From Rhodospirillaceae bacterium (GTDB lineage Bacteria; Pseudomonadota; Alphaproteobacteria; JAEUKQ01): a stretch of 64,000 nt of DNA. Positions 18,174 through 27,139 of the stretch are shown here, piece by piece. The stretch lies in assembly GCA_016722635.1 (NCBI GenBank), contig JADKIX010000011.1, positions 372,001 through 436,000 of the forward strand. Reading direction: 5' to 3'. Below the pieces are notes generated by a model. It saw nothing but the letters and a program-made list of their open reading frames with translations. It had not been told where the DNA came from and did no database searches. Each line of letters begins with the position of its first letter. Within the stretch, counting starts at the first letter, position 1. The position numbers and the translations under genes were made by a program.

Positions 18174-19103
18174 ATGCAAGTTTATTTACCAATTGCTGAA
18201 TTATCGTTGGATGTATTTTTGCTGCTAGCACTTGGCGGATTAGTAGGATTTATATCTGGCATTTCCGGGATTGGTGCCAGTTTTTTGATGACGCCGATTT
18301 TGATTTTTATTGGCATCCCATCCCCGGTTGCGGTGGCGAGCCAAGCGAACCAAGTGGTGGCAACCTCGCTTTCCGGCACCTTATCACAATGGTCCCGGGG
18401 TAACATTGATTTTAAAATGGGTGGAATATTATTAATTGGCGGAATGGGCGGGTCCAGTTTGGGGGTCTGGCTGTTTGGACTTTTGGCAAAAATTGGCCAG
18501 GCCGACCTGGTTGTGGCTATCAGTTATATTTCCTGCTTAGGATCCATCGGGCTACTGATGTTGTGGGAAAGTATCCGCAGTCTTTTTAAAAAAATGATTA
18601 AACCACCCACGAAAGTCCGCCTACCTTTTTATCAACGACCGTGGATTCAAACATTACCCTTTAAACGGAATTTTCCGAAATCAAAATTATATATTAGCAT
18701 TTGCTTGCCGATGGCAATTGGTTTTGGGGTAGGGTTGTTGTCGGCAATTATGGGGGTCGGCGGAAGCTTCTTGCTGGTTCCCGCCATGATTTATTTATTA
18801 GGGATGCCAATTACGGTGGTGGTTGGAACTTCGCTATTCCAAATGGTTTTCGTAACTGCCAACGTCACCTTGCAACAAGCAATCCAAAACCAGTCGGTTG
18901 ACATATTGCTGGCGGCGATTCTGATGACAGGTGGGGTGGTGGGAACGCAGTGGGGAACAAAATTAAGTGGCAAGATTCGGGGGGAGTATGTACGATTTGG
19001 GTTTTCCTTGCTAATGTTGGGTGTTTGCGTGGGGCTTGCGAATGAGTTGTTAGTCAAACCAAGCGCTATTTATTCGATTCGGACAATCGGAGAATTGCGT
19101 TGA
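18174..19103 (+). CDS. TauE/SafE (TSUP) family membrane permease
   Basis: Inner-membrane protein of the sulfite exporter TauE/SafE family, usually assigned to transport of sulfite, sulfonates or other sulfur compounds. The 309 residues show the internal duplication of the family: GFISGISGIGASFLMTPILIF near residue 25 and GLLSAIMGVGGSFLLVPAM near residue 190, with about eight membrane segments. Its stop overlaps the TTG start of the next gene by 4 bases, so the two are coupled. This pairing with a TIGR02186 protein recurs in alphaproteobacteria; the substrate cannot be told from sequence. Confidence 0.9.
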   Translation: MQVYLPIAELSLDVFLLLALGGLVGFISGISGIGASFLMTPILIFIGIPSPVAVASQANQVVATSLSGTLSQWSRGNIDFKMGGILLIGGMGGSSLGVWLFGLLAKIGQADLVVAISYISCLGSIGLLMLWESIRSLFKKMIKPPTKVRLPFYQRPWIQTLPFKRNFPKSKLYISICLPMAIGFGVGLLSAIMGVGGSFLLVPAMIYLLGMPITVVVGTSLFQMVFVTANVTLQQAIQNQSVDILLAAILMTGGVVGTQWGTKLSGKIRGEYVRFGFSLLMLGVCVGLANELLVKPSAIYSIRTIGELR

Positions 19104-19849
19104 GAAACAATTATTTCTTCAGGCAAATGGTGTTGATAGCTTTAACTTTGATAGGGTCACCTTTTGCTAAAGCCGATACCCTGATTGCCGATTTGTCCAG
19201 CCATTTGATTGCGATTACGACAGGTTTTAAAGGCACAGATTTGTTGATGTTCGGCTCAATTGATGCCCCAGGGGATATTATTGTGGTGGTACAAGGCCCC
19301 TTGACCAGCATTATCGTCAGGAAAAAAGAAAGGCTGGCCGGAGTTTGGGTTAATCAAGCGAATGTCACTTTTGAAAATATCCCAAGCTTTTATGCCATTG
19401 CCTCGAGCAAGCCGATTGAACAGATTTTAAGTGCTGAAACACAAAAGCAATTAAATATCGGTATTGAGAACGTCCCGATGAAAGTGGATGGGGAATTAAC
19501 AGCGGAGGAAGAAAAGCAATTTCATGAGGCGTTAATTACCAACAAAAGACTGCAAGAATTATATTATACTGATATTGCCCGGGTTAATTTTATGGGGCGG
19601 GAATTATTCCGCACCAATATTTTTTTCCCTTCCAATGTGCCAACTGGCGACTATGTTGTCGATATCATGTTGGTGCGCGATAAAAACGTTGTGGGGGTGC
19701 AGCGGACTCCTTTGGTTGTTAGTAAGGTTGGTTTTGGGGCCGAAATATTTGATTTTGCCCATCAGCAAAAATGGTTTTATGGGTCATTGTCGATCTGTCT
19801 TGCCATATTGGGGGGAGGGGTCGGGTATGTATTTTTCCGTCGGAGGTAA
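19100..19849 (+). CDS. TIGR02186 family membrane-anchored protein
   Basis: Conserved alphaproteobacterial protein of unknown function that accompanies TauE/SafE permeases. 249 residues: N-terminal signal or anchor (about 8-25, ending near AKA), a periplasmic beta-rich body, and a C-terminal membrane helix (about 225-245) followed by RRR, so the bulk probably faces the periplasm. The start is TTG at 19100, overlapping the permease stop (TTGA). It may be an accessory subunit of the permease, which is inference from gene order. Confidence 0.85.
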   Translation: MRNNYFFRQMVLIALTLIGSPFAKADTLIADLSSHLIAITTGFKGTDLLMFGSIDAPGDIIVVVQGPLTSIIVRKKERLAGVWVNQANVTFENIPSFYAIASSKPIEQILSAETQKQLNIGIENVPMKVDGELTAEEEKQFHEALITNKRLQELYYTDIARVNFMGRELFRTNIFFPSNVPTGDYVVDIMLVRDKNVVGVQRTPLVVSKVGFGAEIFDFAHQQKWFYGSLSICLAILGGGVGYVFFRRR

Positions 19850-19855
19850 AAGATT

Positions 19856-20344
19856 ATGATCAATGTCGACATAGAAAAGGAACGCCGCCAAGTCTTCTTG
19901 GTGGTTATGGAATCAAAGATAGATATGAAAATATCCCTGTATTATACATGCCGCATGGCCAAAAGGGTCAATGGCAGGATTGCCCTATTATATGTGGTGG
20001 AACCCTCTGACTTTGTAGAATGGCAATCAGTTGGCAATTTATTGCAAGAACAACAGCGCCAGGAAGCCGAACAGGTGCTCCAAAAAGCAGCTGGTGAGGT
20101 TCAGCGTCAATCTGGTATAACGCCCGCGTTATTTATCCGGGAAGGCAAGAAAATTGATGAAACCGCCCAATTGATTGAGGAAGAGCAAACAATTAGTGCC
20201 TTGGTAATGATTGTGGATGTCGTCGGGAAAACCCCCGGGACTATTTCTTCCCAGTGGAATGCAAAGTTATCAGCCCGTCTTAAAATACCCTTAATCATTG
20301 TGCCGAATAATTTGACGGAAGAAGACATTCGGCGGGTGACATAA
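19856..20344 (+). CDS. Universal stress protein (UspA family)
   Basis: Cytoplasmic UspA-fold protein of 162 residues. The fold is recognised from the N-terminal hydrophobic strand, the ALLYVVEP strand at residues 43-50, a long helix and a C-terminal PLIIVP strand. The ATP-binding loop of classical Usp (G-x2-G-x9-G-S/T) is not clearly present (VDVVGKTPGTISS), so nucleotide binding is doubtful. It lies six bases after the TIGR02186 gene and 122 bases before the Nfu gene. Confidence 0.75.
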   Translation: MINVDIEKERRQVFLVVMESKIDMKISLYYTCRMAKRVNGRIALLYVVEPSDFVEWQSVGNLLQEQQRQEAEQVLQKAAGEVQRQSGITPALFIREGKKIDETAQLIEEEQTISALVMIVDVVGKTPGTISSQWNAKLSARLKIPLIIVPNNLTEEDIRRVT

Positions 20345-20466
20345 AAATTTTCTTGAGATATGCTGTGCCTTATTAGCAGGATAATAGGCAATAAAGGAAG
20401 GATTGAATAAGGGTGTCGCCCTTCCTATTTCATTAGGATGCAAAAGTAATCATAGGAAAGACCAAA

Positions 20467-21012
20467 ATGTTTATTCAAACCGAACAGACCCCCAACCCCC
20501 AAACCCTGAAATTCTTGCCTAACCAGAAAGTCACGGGGAAAGAAGGGGTTGATTACCCGAAGAGCCAACAGGCAGCTGGATCGCCCCTGGCTTCCAGATT
20601 ATTTAAGATTGAGGGTGTGGAGGGAGTGTTTTTGGGGAATGATTTTGTGACCATTACCAAAAATCCTAAAAAAGATTGGCAGATATTAAAACCAGCCCTT
20701 TTGGGCGCCATGATGGACCATTTTACGAGCGGCCAACCGGCTATTCAAACCATGGAAGCAAAAGTGTTAGGGGTTGTGGAAGATGATGAGATCACGGCCA
20801 AAATAAAAGAATTATTAGAGACCCGGGTGCGGCCTGCTGTGGCCCAAGACGGTGGGGATATTGTCTTCGCCGATTTTAAAGATGGGACTGTTTATGTCCA
20901 TTTACGCGGTTCTTGCGCGGGTTGCCCCAGTTCAACCGCGACCTTGAAAGTGGGCATTGAAAACATGCTTCGTCACTATGTTCCCGAGGTCAAGCAAGTA
21001 AAAGCTGTTTAG
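20467..21012 (+). CDS. Nfu-type iron-sulfur cluster scaffold/carrier protein
   Basis: Delivers Fe-S clusters to target enzymes. The 181 residues have the Nfu N-terminal domain (MFIQTEQTPNPQTLKFLPNQ start) and the NifU-like C-terminal domain with the cluster-binding CxxC as GSCAGCPSS near residue 155, preceded by VRPAVAQDGGDI. This architecture is that of mitochondrial NFU1 and its alphaproteobacterial relatives. The start ATG at 20467 has an AGGAAAG ribosome site. Confidence 0.95.
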   Translation: MFIQTEQTPNPQTLKFLPNQKVTGKEGVDYPKSQQAAGSPLASRLFKIEGVEGVFLGNDFVTITKNPKKDWQILKPALLGAMMDHFTSGQPAIQTMEAKVLGVVEDDEITAKIKELLETRVRPAVAQDGGDIVFADFKDGTVYVHLRGSCAGCPSSTATLKVGIENMLRHYVPEVKQVKAV

Positions 21013-21059
21013 CCCCCGGATATATCATGATCATAATTCTAGTAAGGGATAGGTAGCAC

Positions 21060-21650
21060 ATGTTCGACAAAATCTCTCAAGGTGCTTTGGATCAGTTGTT
21101 TTTAAAGGCGCATACGCACCGCGTTTGGCTAGATAAACCTGTGGAAGAATCTTTGCTGCAAGCGGCTTATGATTTGGCCAAAATGGCCCCGACGAGTGCG
21201 AATACCAATCCGATGCGCCTGGTTTTCGTCAAAAGTACTGCTAGCAAGGCGCGTTTGAGGGATTGTTTGATGCCCGGCAATATTGAAGCAACGATGAAAG
21301 CACCGGTTACGGCCATTATCGCCCAAGATATGCATTTTTATGATTATTTGCCGCGACTGTTTCCGCAAGCTAATGCGAAATCCTGGTTTGTTGGTAATGA
21401 GGAGGAAATTAAAGCCACGGCGTTCCGCAACAGCTCGCTGCAGGGTGCCTATTTTATGTTGGCTGCTCGGGCTTTGGGTTTGGATTGCGGGCCGATGTCA
21501 GGGTTTGACCAAAAGAAGTTGGACCGAGAATTTTTCCCCGATGGGCGCTTTCAAAGCAATTTCCTTTGCAATTTGGGCTATGCCGACCAGGGTAAAGCTT
21601 TCCCTCGCAATGACCGGCTGACTTTTAAGGAAACTTGCCGAATTATTTAG
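21060..21650 (+). CDS. Nitroreductase-family protein (RutE/HadB-like)
   Basis: Flavin-dependent nitroreductase-fold enzyme of 196 residues that resembles the malonic semialdehyde reductase RutE: RVWLDKPVEESLLQAAYDLAK, MAPTSANTNPMRLVFV (FMN phosphate contact) and AARALGLDCGPMSGFD. No other rut pathway genes are nearby, so the physiological substrate is unknown. The 3' end overlaps the convergent dipeptidase gene by 8 bases. Confidence 0.85.
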   Translation: MFDKISQGALDQLFLKAHTHRVWLDKPVEESLLQAAYDLAKMAPTSANTNPMRLVFVKSTASKARLRDCLMPGNIEATMKAPVTAIIAQDMHFYDYLPRLFPQANAKSWFVGNEEEIKATAFRNSSLQGAYFMLAARALGLDCGPMSGFDQKKLDREFFPDGRFQSNFLCNLGYADQGKAFPRNDRLTFKETCRII

Positions 21651-22218
21651 CGATAGGGGTCATCAGCCGCTTGGGAACAGCGCTATCTTGGTATAAAGGG
21701 TAACGCCGGGAATTGAATAATTGGTAATGCCACCATTCATTCCGGTAAAAGTCCCAGCCAGCTGCCGTCATAATCCCCAGTAAAACCATCCTGTTTTGTT
21801 GGGCTATTGCTGAAATACCAAGGTTACCGTGGTGGGACAGGGGGGTAAAAGCATCAAACGCTGTTCCCATGTCTAACTCTTGCTGCTGATGGTTAATTAA
21901 AGTCAAATCAATAGCAACACCCCTTGAGTGGGGTGAACCTTTCCGGGGATCAGCTACAAAATTAGGATCTGGGAATTGATTCCACAATATCCATTGCGCT
22001 TCAACAGGGCGGAAAGCATCGAAAATTTTTAGCCGGTACCCAAGGGTAGCGGATAGTTTGATGGCTTTTTCCAAACAGTTTGCAGCGTCTGGGTGCAGAT
22101 AACAAAAAGCGTGTTGATAAATTTTTTTGTTGGTGACATTGCTGGTGGTTGCATAAGCCAAAGCAATTTCCACATCAAATCGGGACGGTTCTATAGGGAT
22201 TAACATAAGACCCTGCAT
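21643..22218 (-). CDS. D-alanyl-D-alanine dipeptidase (VanX/DdpX family)
   Basis: Zinc peptidase that splits D-Ala-D-Ala. The 191 residues hold the VanX metal motifs: SPHSRGVAIDLTL (His and Asp ligands) and EWWHYQLF (catalytic Glu and third His ligand), plus IFDAFRPVEAQW. In non-resistant bacteria such enzymes recycle or use D-Ala-D-Ala as nutrient; there is no vanH or vanA beside it, so a resistance role is unlikely. There is no signal peptide, so it probably acts in the cytoplasm. The start may be the ATG at 22218 or the one four codons later. Confidence 0.9.
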   Translation of the reverse strand: MQGLMLIPIEPSRFDVEIALAYATTSNVTNKKIYQHAFCYLHPDAANCLEKAIKLSATLGYRLKIFDAFRPVEAQWILWNQFPDPNFVADPRKGSPHSRGVAIDLTLINHQQQELDMGTAFDAFTPLSHHGNLGISAIAQQNRMVLLGIMTAAGWDFYRNEWWHYQLFNSRRYPLYQDSAVPKRLMTPIAK

Positions 22219-22315
22219 GCGATGTTGATAATCAATACGGACGAAAATAACGGGATAGTTGCAATTTTCTGACTATTTCATATCATGAAGTTATCAAATA
22301 GGAAAGTGATAACAG

Positions 22316-23005
22316 TTGACAACTATTTTAGCAATTGAATCAGGTGGAAGCCATTGTTCAGTTTGTTTATGGCAGAGCGGATCCCAGGCGATGCGGATGC
22401 AAGAAACCACGCAAGGTGCGGTAGGATCGATTATCCCGCTGATCGAGTTATTATTGTGTGAAGCAAAAATCTCTCTTAAGCAATTGGATCAGATAGCAGT
22501 GAGTGTCGGACCCGGCTCTTATACGGGTTTGCGGATTGGATTAGCCGCGGCGCAGGGTTTAGGGTTCAGCCTAGGTATCCCCGTTTTTGGCGTCTGCAGT
22601 TTTTTGGCTTTAGCCTCAGCGGCGGCAACAGAAATGTCTGATAACCGTGCTATCCTGGTTTTATTGGACGGCAAGCGCCAAGATGTTTTTGCCAGATTCT
22701 ACACCCATCAGGCAAAACCCTTAACCCTGCCGTTGGTGATCATGCCAGAGGAAATAGAAACGCTAATCGGTCACAAGGCGGCCATCATTATCGGGGATGG
22801 AACCGCCAAAACACCGGCTCATATTTCTTCCCTCATCAACAATTCTTATCAGCCACATGCCAAGTATGTAGCGCAGCTGGCGGCTTATCAATTACGGCAA
22901 AAACAACCTGGTTTAGATGCGCTTCCAATTTATTTGAAGACACCGGATGTTTCGGAAGCCAAAAAACTGTTTTGGTCATTGCCTGATGATCATTCATCCT
23001 CTTAA
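22316..23005 (+). CDS. tsaB: tRNA threonylcarbamoyladenosine biosynthesis protein TsaB
   Basis: Partner of TsaD in making t6A37 on ANN-decoding tRNAs. 229 residues of the ASKHA fold: LAIESGGSHCSVCLW at the N-terminus, and SVGPGSYTGLRIGLAAAQGL near residue 65, diagnostic of TsaB. The start is TTG at 22316 because no ATG precedes the first strand. Its 3' end overlaps rimI by 20 bases, the usual tsaB-rimI order. Confidence 0.95.
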   Translation: MTTILAIESGGSHCSVCLWQSGSQAMRMQETTQGAVGSIIPLIELLLCEAKISLKQLDQIAVSVGPGSYTGLRIGLAAAQGLGFSLGIPVFGVCSFLALASAAATEMSDNRAILVLLDGKRQDVFARFYTHQAKPLTLPLVIMPEEIETLIGHKAAIIIGDGTAKTPAHISSLINNSYQPHAKYVAQLAAYQLRQKQPGLDALPIYLKTPDVSEAKKLFWSLPDDHSSS

Positions 23006-23432
23006 AGCCACTGATTGGCAAATTTTATGGCAATTACAGCAGCAATGTTTTGATCAGAGCTGGTCGTTAGCAAGCTGGCAGGAAGCGCTGGGGGTGGATA
23101 GAACCTACGCCTTGCTGGCACAGAAAAACCAACAAAAGATTGGCTATCTGGTTTTTAGACTTACAGATGATGTGGGGGATATTTTATCGCTAGGGGTTAT
23201 TCCCTCTTGCCGCAGGCAAGGCACCGCATCTTGCTTAATACGACATATGATGGAGTGGGGAAAACAAGAAAAATTAAAAAATTTCTTGCTTGAAGTCAGT
23301 TGCAAAAATCTATCCGCCCAAAAATTTTATCAATCGATGGGCTTTAAACTGTTGTCAATTCGACCTAATTATTATTATAATCCTCCGCAGGAACCGGAAG
23401 ATGCCATGGTTTTGAAATATGACCTCTGGTGA
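22986..23432 (+). CDS. rimI: Ribosomal-protein-alanine N-acetyltransferase RimI
   Basis: GNAT acetyltransferase that modifies the N-terminus of ribosomal protein S18. The ATG at 22986 gives 148 residues beginning MIIHPLKATDW; an earlier in-frame ATG lies deep inside tsaB. The acetyl-CoA motif is LGVIPSCRRQGTASCLI and the C-terminal GNAT strand is seen in NLSAQKFYQSMGFKLL. The overlap with tsaB and position before fur are typical. Confidence 0.92.
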   Translation: MIIHPLKATDWQILWQLQQQCFDQSWSLASWQEALGVDRTYALLAQKNQQKIGYLVFRLTDDVGDILSLGVIPSCRRQGTASCLIRHMMEWGKQEKLKNFLLEVSCKNLSAQKFYQSMGFKLLSIRPNYYYNPPQEPEDAMVLKYDLW

Positions 23433-23502
23433 AAATAATTTAGATAGGACTGGGGTGAGAAATTTTTTCATTATATAGCCACTGAGACAGGATAGGTATG
23501 TT

Positions 23503-23937
23503 ATGGCGGATAATAAAACCAATTCTTTATCAAATATTGAAAAAAACTGTTTGGGAAAAGGTATTAAATTAACCGGGGCCAGACGGTTGATTGCACAGAT
23601 TCTGTCAGAATCCACCGATCATCCGGATGTCGAAATGGTTTTGCAGCGAGTGCAGCAGTTGGATGAAAAAATCGGGATGGCTACGGTTTATCGTACCGTC
23701 AAGCTATTTGAAGAAGCTAATATTATTGCCCGGCATGATTTTCGGGATGGACGTTCCCGCTATGAAGAGATGCCGGATATTCATCATGATCATTTAATTG
23801 ATGTTCGTAGCGGCGGTATCATTGAGTTTCATAACCAGGAAATTGAAGATTTACAGCAAAAAGTTGCGGAAAAACTTGGCTATCAGTTGATTGGACATCG
23901 CCTGGAGCTTTATGCTATACCTCTAAAGAAAAAATAA
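23503..23937 (+). CDS. fur: Fur family transcriptional regulator
   Basis: Metal-responsive repressor of the Fur family, 144 residues. N-terminal winged helix includes ATVYRTVKLFEEANIIARHDF; the dimer/metal region has DIHHDHLIDVRSGGIIEFHN, with His and Glu ligands. The C-terminal Cys-rich zinc site of classical Fur is absent, as in several alphaproteobacterial Fur/Mur proteins, so the effector could be iron or manganese. It lies between rimI and the acyltransferase pair, its common place in this class. Confidence 0.93.
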   Translation: MADNKTNSLSNIEKNCLGKGIKLTGARRLIAQILSESTDHPDVEMVLQRVQQLDEKIGMATVYRTVKLFEEANIIARHDFRDGRSRYEEMPDIHHDHLIDVRSGGIIEFHNQEIEDLQQKVAEKLGYQLIGHRLELYAIPLKKK

Positions 23938-24000
23938 GCAAAGTGATGATATAAATCATGAAACAAATAACTATTTATATGGTTAGGGTAAACTAGGAAC

Positions 24001-24840
24001 ATGCAGCAATTATCGGGGGAGACAAAAAAGTCGCCAGTGCAGGTCAGGGTAGGCCCATTGGAAATAAGATTGGCTGGTACACCGCAGGAAATCGATGCAG
24101 CACAGGCGTTGCGTTATCAGGTTTTTTATGAAGAAATGGCGGCTAAACCAAGTGATCAAGTCCGAAAACTTAGACGCGATTTTGATAGGTTTGATCAATT
24201 TTGTGATCATTTGATTATTTTGAATCATCAAGATTCTGGGGAACAACCCAACTCTCATCCTCTTGACCAACCGCATGTGGTCGCAACATATCGTCTCATG
24301 AAACGCGAGGCTGCAAAAAGATGTGGACAGTTTTATTCCCAAGATGAATATGATATCAGCCGATTAATGGCACATCCGGGTGAAATTATGGAATTAGGGC
24401 GTTCTTGCGTTGCTAAGCAATATCGGACTGGCCCTGCGATGCAGCTTTTATGGCGGGGGATTGTCGAATATGTCCGTTTTTATCAGGTGCAAATCATGTT
24501 TGGTTGTGCAAGTTTGCCGGGTACCAATCTGCAAGAATTATCCACACAATTGGCTTATTTGCATCATTTTCATTTGGCTCCGCCAGACCTACGGGCGGTT
24601 GCTGTAACCAAGCGCTATGTTAATATGAACATGGTTCCTAAAGAAAAGATCAATGTCCGAGCAACTTTAACCAGTCTGCCCCCCCTAATTAAGGGATATC
24701 TGCGCTTGGGAGGGTTTATAGGCGAGGGGGCGGTGGTTGATGAACAATTTAATACAACCGATGTCAATGTCGTCGTCAAAACGGACTTGGTAACTGGGAA
24801 ATATATTAGGCATTATACGGTGCGTGAGGAAGAAAATTGA
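24001..24840 (+). CDS. OlsB-like N-acyltransferase (GNAT family)
   Basis: 279 residues resembling L-ornithine N-alpha-acyltransferase OlsB, which makes lyso-ornithine lipid; this family is also annotated as hemolysin-like GNAT proteins. Signatures: AQALRYQVFYEEM near the N-terminus, ATYRLM, MELGRSCVAKQYR and GCASLPG. The next gene, overlapping by 4 bases, is a PlsC-type O-acyltransferase that would do the second acylation (OlsA), so the pair could make ornithine lipid. No Pho box precedes it. Confidence 0.85.
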   Translation: MQQLSGETKKSPVQVRVGPLEIRLAGTPQEIDAAQALRYQVFYEEMAAKPSDQVRKLRRDFDRFDQFCDHLIILNHQDSGEQPNSHPLDQPHVVATYRLMKREAAKRCGQFYSQDEYDISRLMAHPGEIMELGRSCVAKQYRTGPAMQLLWRGIVEYVRFYQVQIMFGCASLPGTNLQELSTQLAYLHHFHLAPPDLRAVAVTKRYVNMNMVPKEKINVRATLTSLPPLIKGYLRLGGFIGEGAVVDEQFNTTDVNVVVKTDLVTGKYIRHYTVREEEN

Positions 24841-25757
24841 AAACCGGCCATATGACGCATGAAACATTGGAGGAAATCCAGAGTTTACCTGGACAGCCAA
24901 AAAAAATGCGCGCCTTTTCCTTGGGTTCCAGAATATTGGCAATATGGCGCTTATTCATTTATGCCATAATCAATCTGGTTTTTATTAGCACCCAAATGGT
25001 TTTACGTTGGGTGAATGGCGAAAAATTAGGGGCATTTGCCGTTTTTTATCATCGGATATGTTGCCGGATATTAGGGATTTACATATCCATCAAAGGTCAA
25101 CCATCGCCGCATCGGCCGACTTTGTATGTAGCTAACCATACAAGTTACGTCGATATTATTTCTTTTGCTTCTCTGATGCCGATTTCGTTTGTGAGCAAGG
25201 CGGAGGTTGGTAAGTGGCCAATTTTTGGCTTATTAGCTAGGTTGCAACGGACAGTTTTTATCGATCGTCAACGTAAAAACACGGGTATCCATCGCAATTC
25301 AATGGCGGATCGCCTTCAAGAAGGCGATAGCCTGATGCTTTTTGCCGAAGGGACCACCAATGACGGGAATAGGCTTTTTCCTTTTCGCAGTTCTTTGTTA
25401 TCTGCCGCGGAAACCAAATTAATACCCGATGATAATGTCACGCATCCATATGTCATGGTACAACCCGTATCGATCGCTTATACCCATTTGAACGGGCTGC
25501 CGCTAGGGTATAGTTGGCGATATCTAATAGCTTGGTATGGGGATGTAGGGTTTGGTGAGCATATTTGGCAATTATTACGTTTAGGGAAAATACGTGTTTT
25601 AATTGAGTTTCATGAACCGGTTAATATCCATCAATTCAAATCCCGTAAAGAGATGACTGATTATTGTTTTCAGCAAGTCCAGGAGGGATTTCAGGAGGCA
25701 ATTACCGGTCGGCAGGCAAGCCCCCTTTCAAATGAAAGGGGAAAGATGAAGGGATGA
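24837..25757 (+). CDS. Lysophospholipid acyltransferase (PlsC/OlsA-like)
   Basis: 1-acyl-glycerol-3-phosphate or lyso-ornithine-lipid O-acyltransferase of 306 residues. One or two membrane segments near residues 30-60 are followed by the PlsC motifs: NHTSYVD (HX4D catalytic) near residue 100, and FAEGTTNDG (the EGT block). The TTG at 24837 has a GAGGAAG ribosome site and overlaps the OlsB-like stop; the ATG at 24852 is an alternative. Its stop overlaps the miaB start by 4 bases. It is one of two PlsC-type genes in the window. Confidence 0.88.
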   Translation: MKTGHMTHETLEEIQSLPGQPKKMRAFSLGSRILAIWRLFIYAIINLVFISTQMVLRWVNGEKLGAFAVFYHRICCRILGIYISIKGQPSPHRPTLYVANHTSYVDIISFASLMPISFVSKAEVGKWPIFGLLARLQRTVFIDRQRKNTGIHRNSMADRLQEGDSLMLFAEGTTNDGNRLFPFRSSLLSAAETKLIPDDNVTHPYVMVQPVSIAYTHLNGLPLGYSWRYLIAWYGDVGFGEHIWQLLRLGKIRVLIEFHEPVNIHQFKSRKEMTDYCFQQVQEGFQEAITGRQASPLSNERGKMKG

Positions 25758-27139
25758 AAAAGGTTTTTGTTAAAAGCTATGGTTGCCAAATGAATGCTTA
25801 TGATTCGGAAAGGATGATCGAATCTTTGGCTGCCATGCAATACCGCCAGGTTGACGAACCTGAACAAGCCGATATGGTCATTTTGAATACCTGCCATATC
25901 CGCGAAAAGGCAGCTGAAAAACTCTTTTCAGATTTGGGCCGCTTCCATCAAATGAAGCAGGCGAGGCAAAAAACGGGGCAGCAAAGCATCTTAACCGTTG
26001 CTGGTTGTGTGGCCCAGGCGGAAGGGGAAGAAATTCAGCGCCGGGCCCCTTATGTGGACATTGTGGTGGGGCCGCAAGCTTATCACCGACTGCCGGAAAT
26101 GATTAGGCATTACCAGGAAAGTGCTGCTGTTCCTACTCTAGGGAAGAAAACGGCATTAGATACCAGTTTTCCCCTTGAGTCAAAATTCGATCATTTGCCA
26201 CAGCACCGTTTGGGTAAAGGGGTCGTGGCTTTTTTAACTGTACAAGAGGGATGTGATAAGTTTTGTACGTTTTGCGTGGTACCTTATACCAGGGGAGGCG
26301 AGGTTTCAAGGCCGGTTCAGTCTATTCTGGTGGAGGCCAAAGACCTGGTAAAAGGTGGGGCCAAAGAAATTATTTTACTGGGCCAGAATGTCAATGCGTA
26401 TCACGGATTGGCCCCTTCAGGTATTGCAACCTGGGGTTTGGCTAGGTTGTTGCTGGAATTGGCAGAGATTGATGGATTGCAGCGCTTGCGTTATATCACT
26501 TCCCATCCTTTGGATATGGGAGATGACCTTATTCAGGCGCATGGGCAAATTTCTATGTTGATGCCTTACCTGCATTTGCCCGTGCAATCGGGTTCCGACA
26601 AGATTTTAAAACAGATGAACCGCCGCCATAATACTGCTGATTACGAAAAAGTGATCGATAAGATCAGGTCGGTTAAGCCAGGCCTCGCCCTTTCCTCCGA
26701 TTTTATTGTGGGGTTTCCAGGCGAAACCCAAAAAGATTTTGAAGAAACTCTTAGCTTTATCAAAAAAATTACCTATGCGCAGGCTTATTCTTTTAAATAC
26801 AGCCCGCGTCCTGGCACCCCCGCTGCTAATCATGACCAACAAATATCTGAGGAATTGAAAGATCAACGCCTACAGGAATTACAATTTTTATTAGACCAAC
26901 AGCAATACCAGTTCAACCAGCAAATGGTAGGGCAGGAACTTATGGTGCTTTTGGAAAAGAAAAGCCGCCAACCGCATCAAGTCCATGGGCGCAGTCCCCA
27001 TATGCAATTAGTTCATGTGGAAGCTTCGGAAGATTTAATTGGCCAGATGGTCTGCGTTCGGGTTGACCAAGCTAATTCGCATAGTTTAGGGGGTCAATTG
27101 GTTTCTTATCCGCCTAGGGAAGGTGCACATAATGCTTGA
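25754..27139 (+). CDS. miaB: tRNA-2-methylthio-N6-dimethylallyladenosine synthase MiaB
   Basis: Radical-SAM methylthiotransferase acting at A37 of tRNAs. 461 residues in the family order: N-terminal UPF0004 domain with three cluster Cys (KSYGCQMNAYDSERM, NTCHIREKA, AGCVAQAEG), radical SAM domain with CxxxCxxC in GCDKFCTFCVVPYTRG, and C-terminal TRAM domain. The ATG overlaps the upstream acyltransferase stop by 4 bases, and its own stop overlaps phoH by 8 bases. Confidence 0.98.
   Translation: MKKVFVKSYGCQMNAYDSERMIESLAAMQYRQVDEPEQADMVILNTCHIREKAAEKLFSDLGRFHQMKQARQKTGQQSILTVAGCVAQAEGEEIQRRAPYVDIVVGPQAYHRLPEMIRHYQESAAVPTLGKKTALDTSFPLESKFDHLPQHRLGKGVVAFLTVQEGCDKFCTFCVVPYTRGGEVSRPVQSILVEAKDLVKGGAKEIILLGQNVNAYHGLAPSGIATWGLARLLLELAEIDGLQRLRYITSHPLDMGDDLIQAHGQISMLMPYLHLPVQSGSDKILKQMNRRHNTADYEKVIDKIRSVKPGLALSSDFIVGFPGETQKDFEETLSFIKKITYAQAYSFKYSPRPGTPAANHDQQISEELKDQRLQELQFLLDQQQYQFNQQMVGQELMVLLEKKSRQPHQVHGRSPHMQLVHVEASEDLIGQMVCVRVDQANSHSLGGQLVSYPPREGAHNA

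Noticed and set aside
21643..22218. Vancomycin resistance gene (VanX)
   Set aside because: The protein is VanX/DdpX-type, but there is no vanH or vanA ligase nearby and Gram-negative homologues have a recycling or nutritional role.
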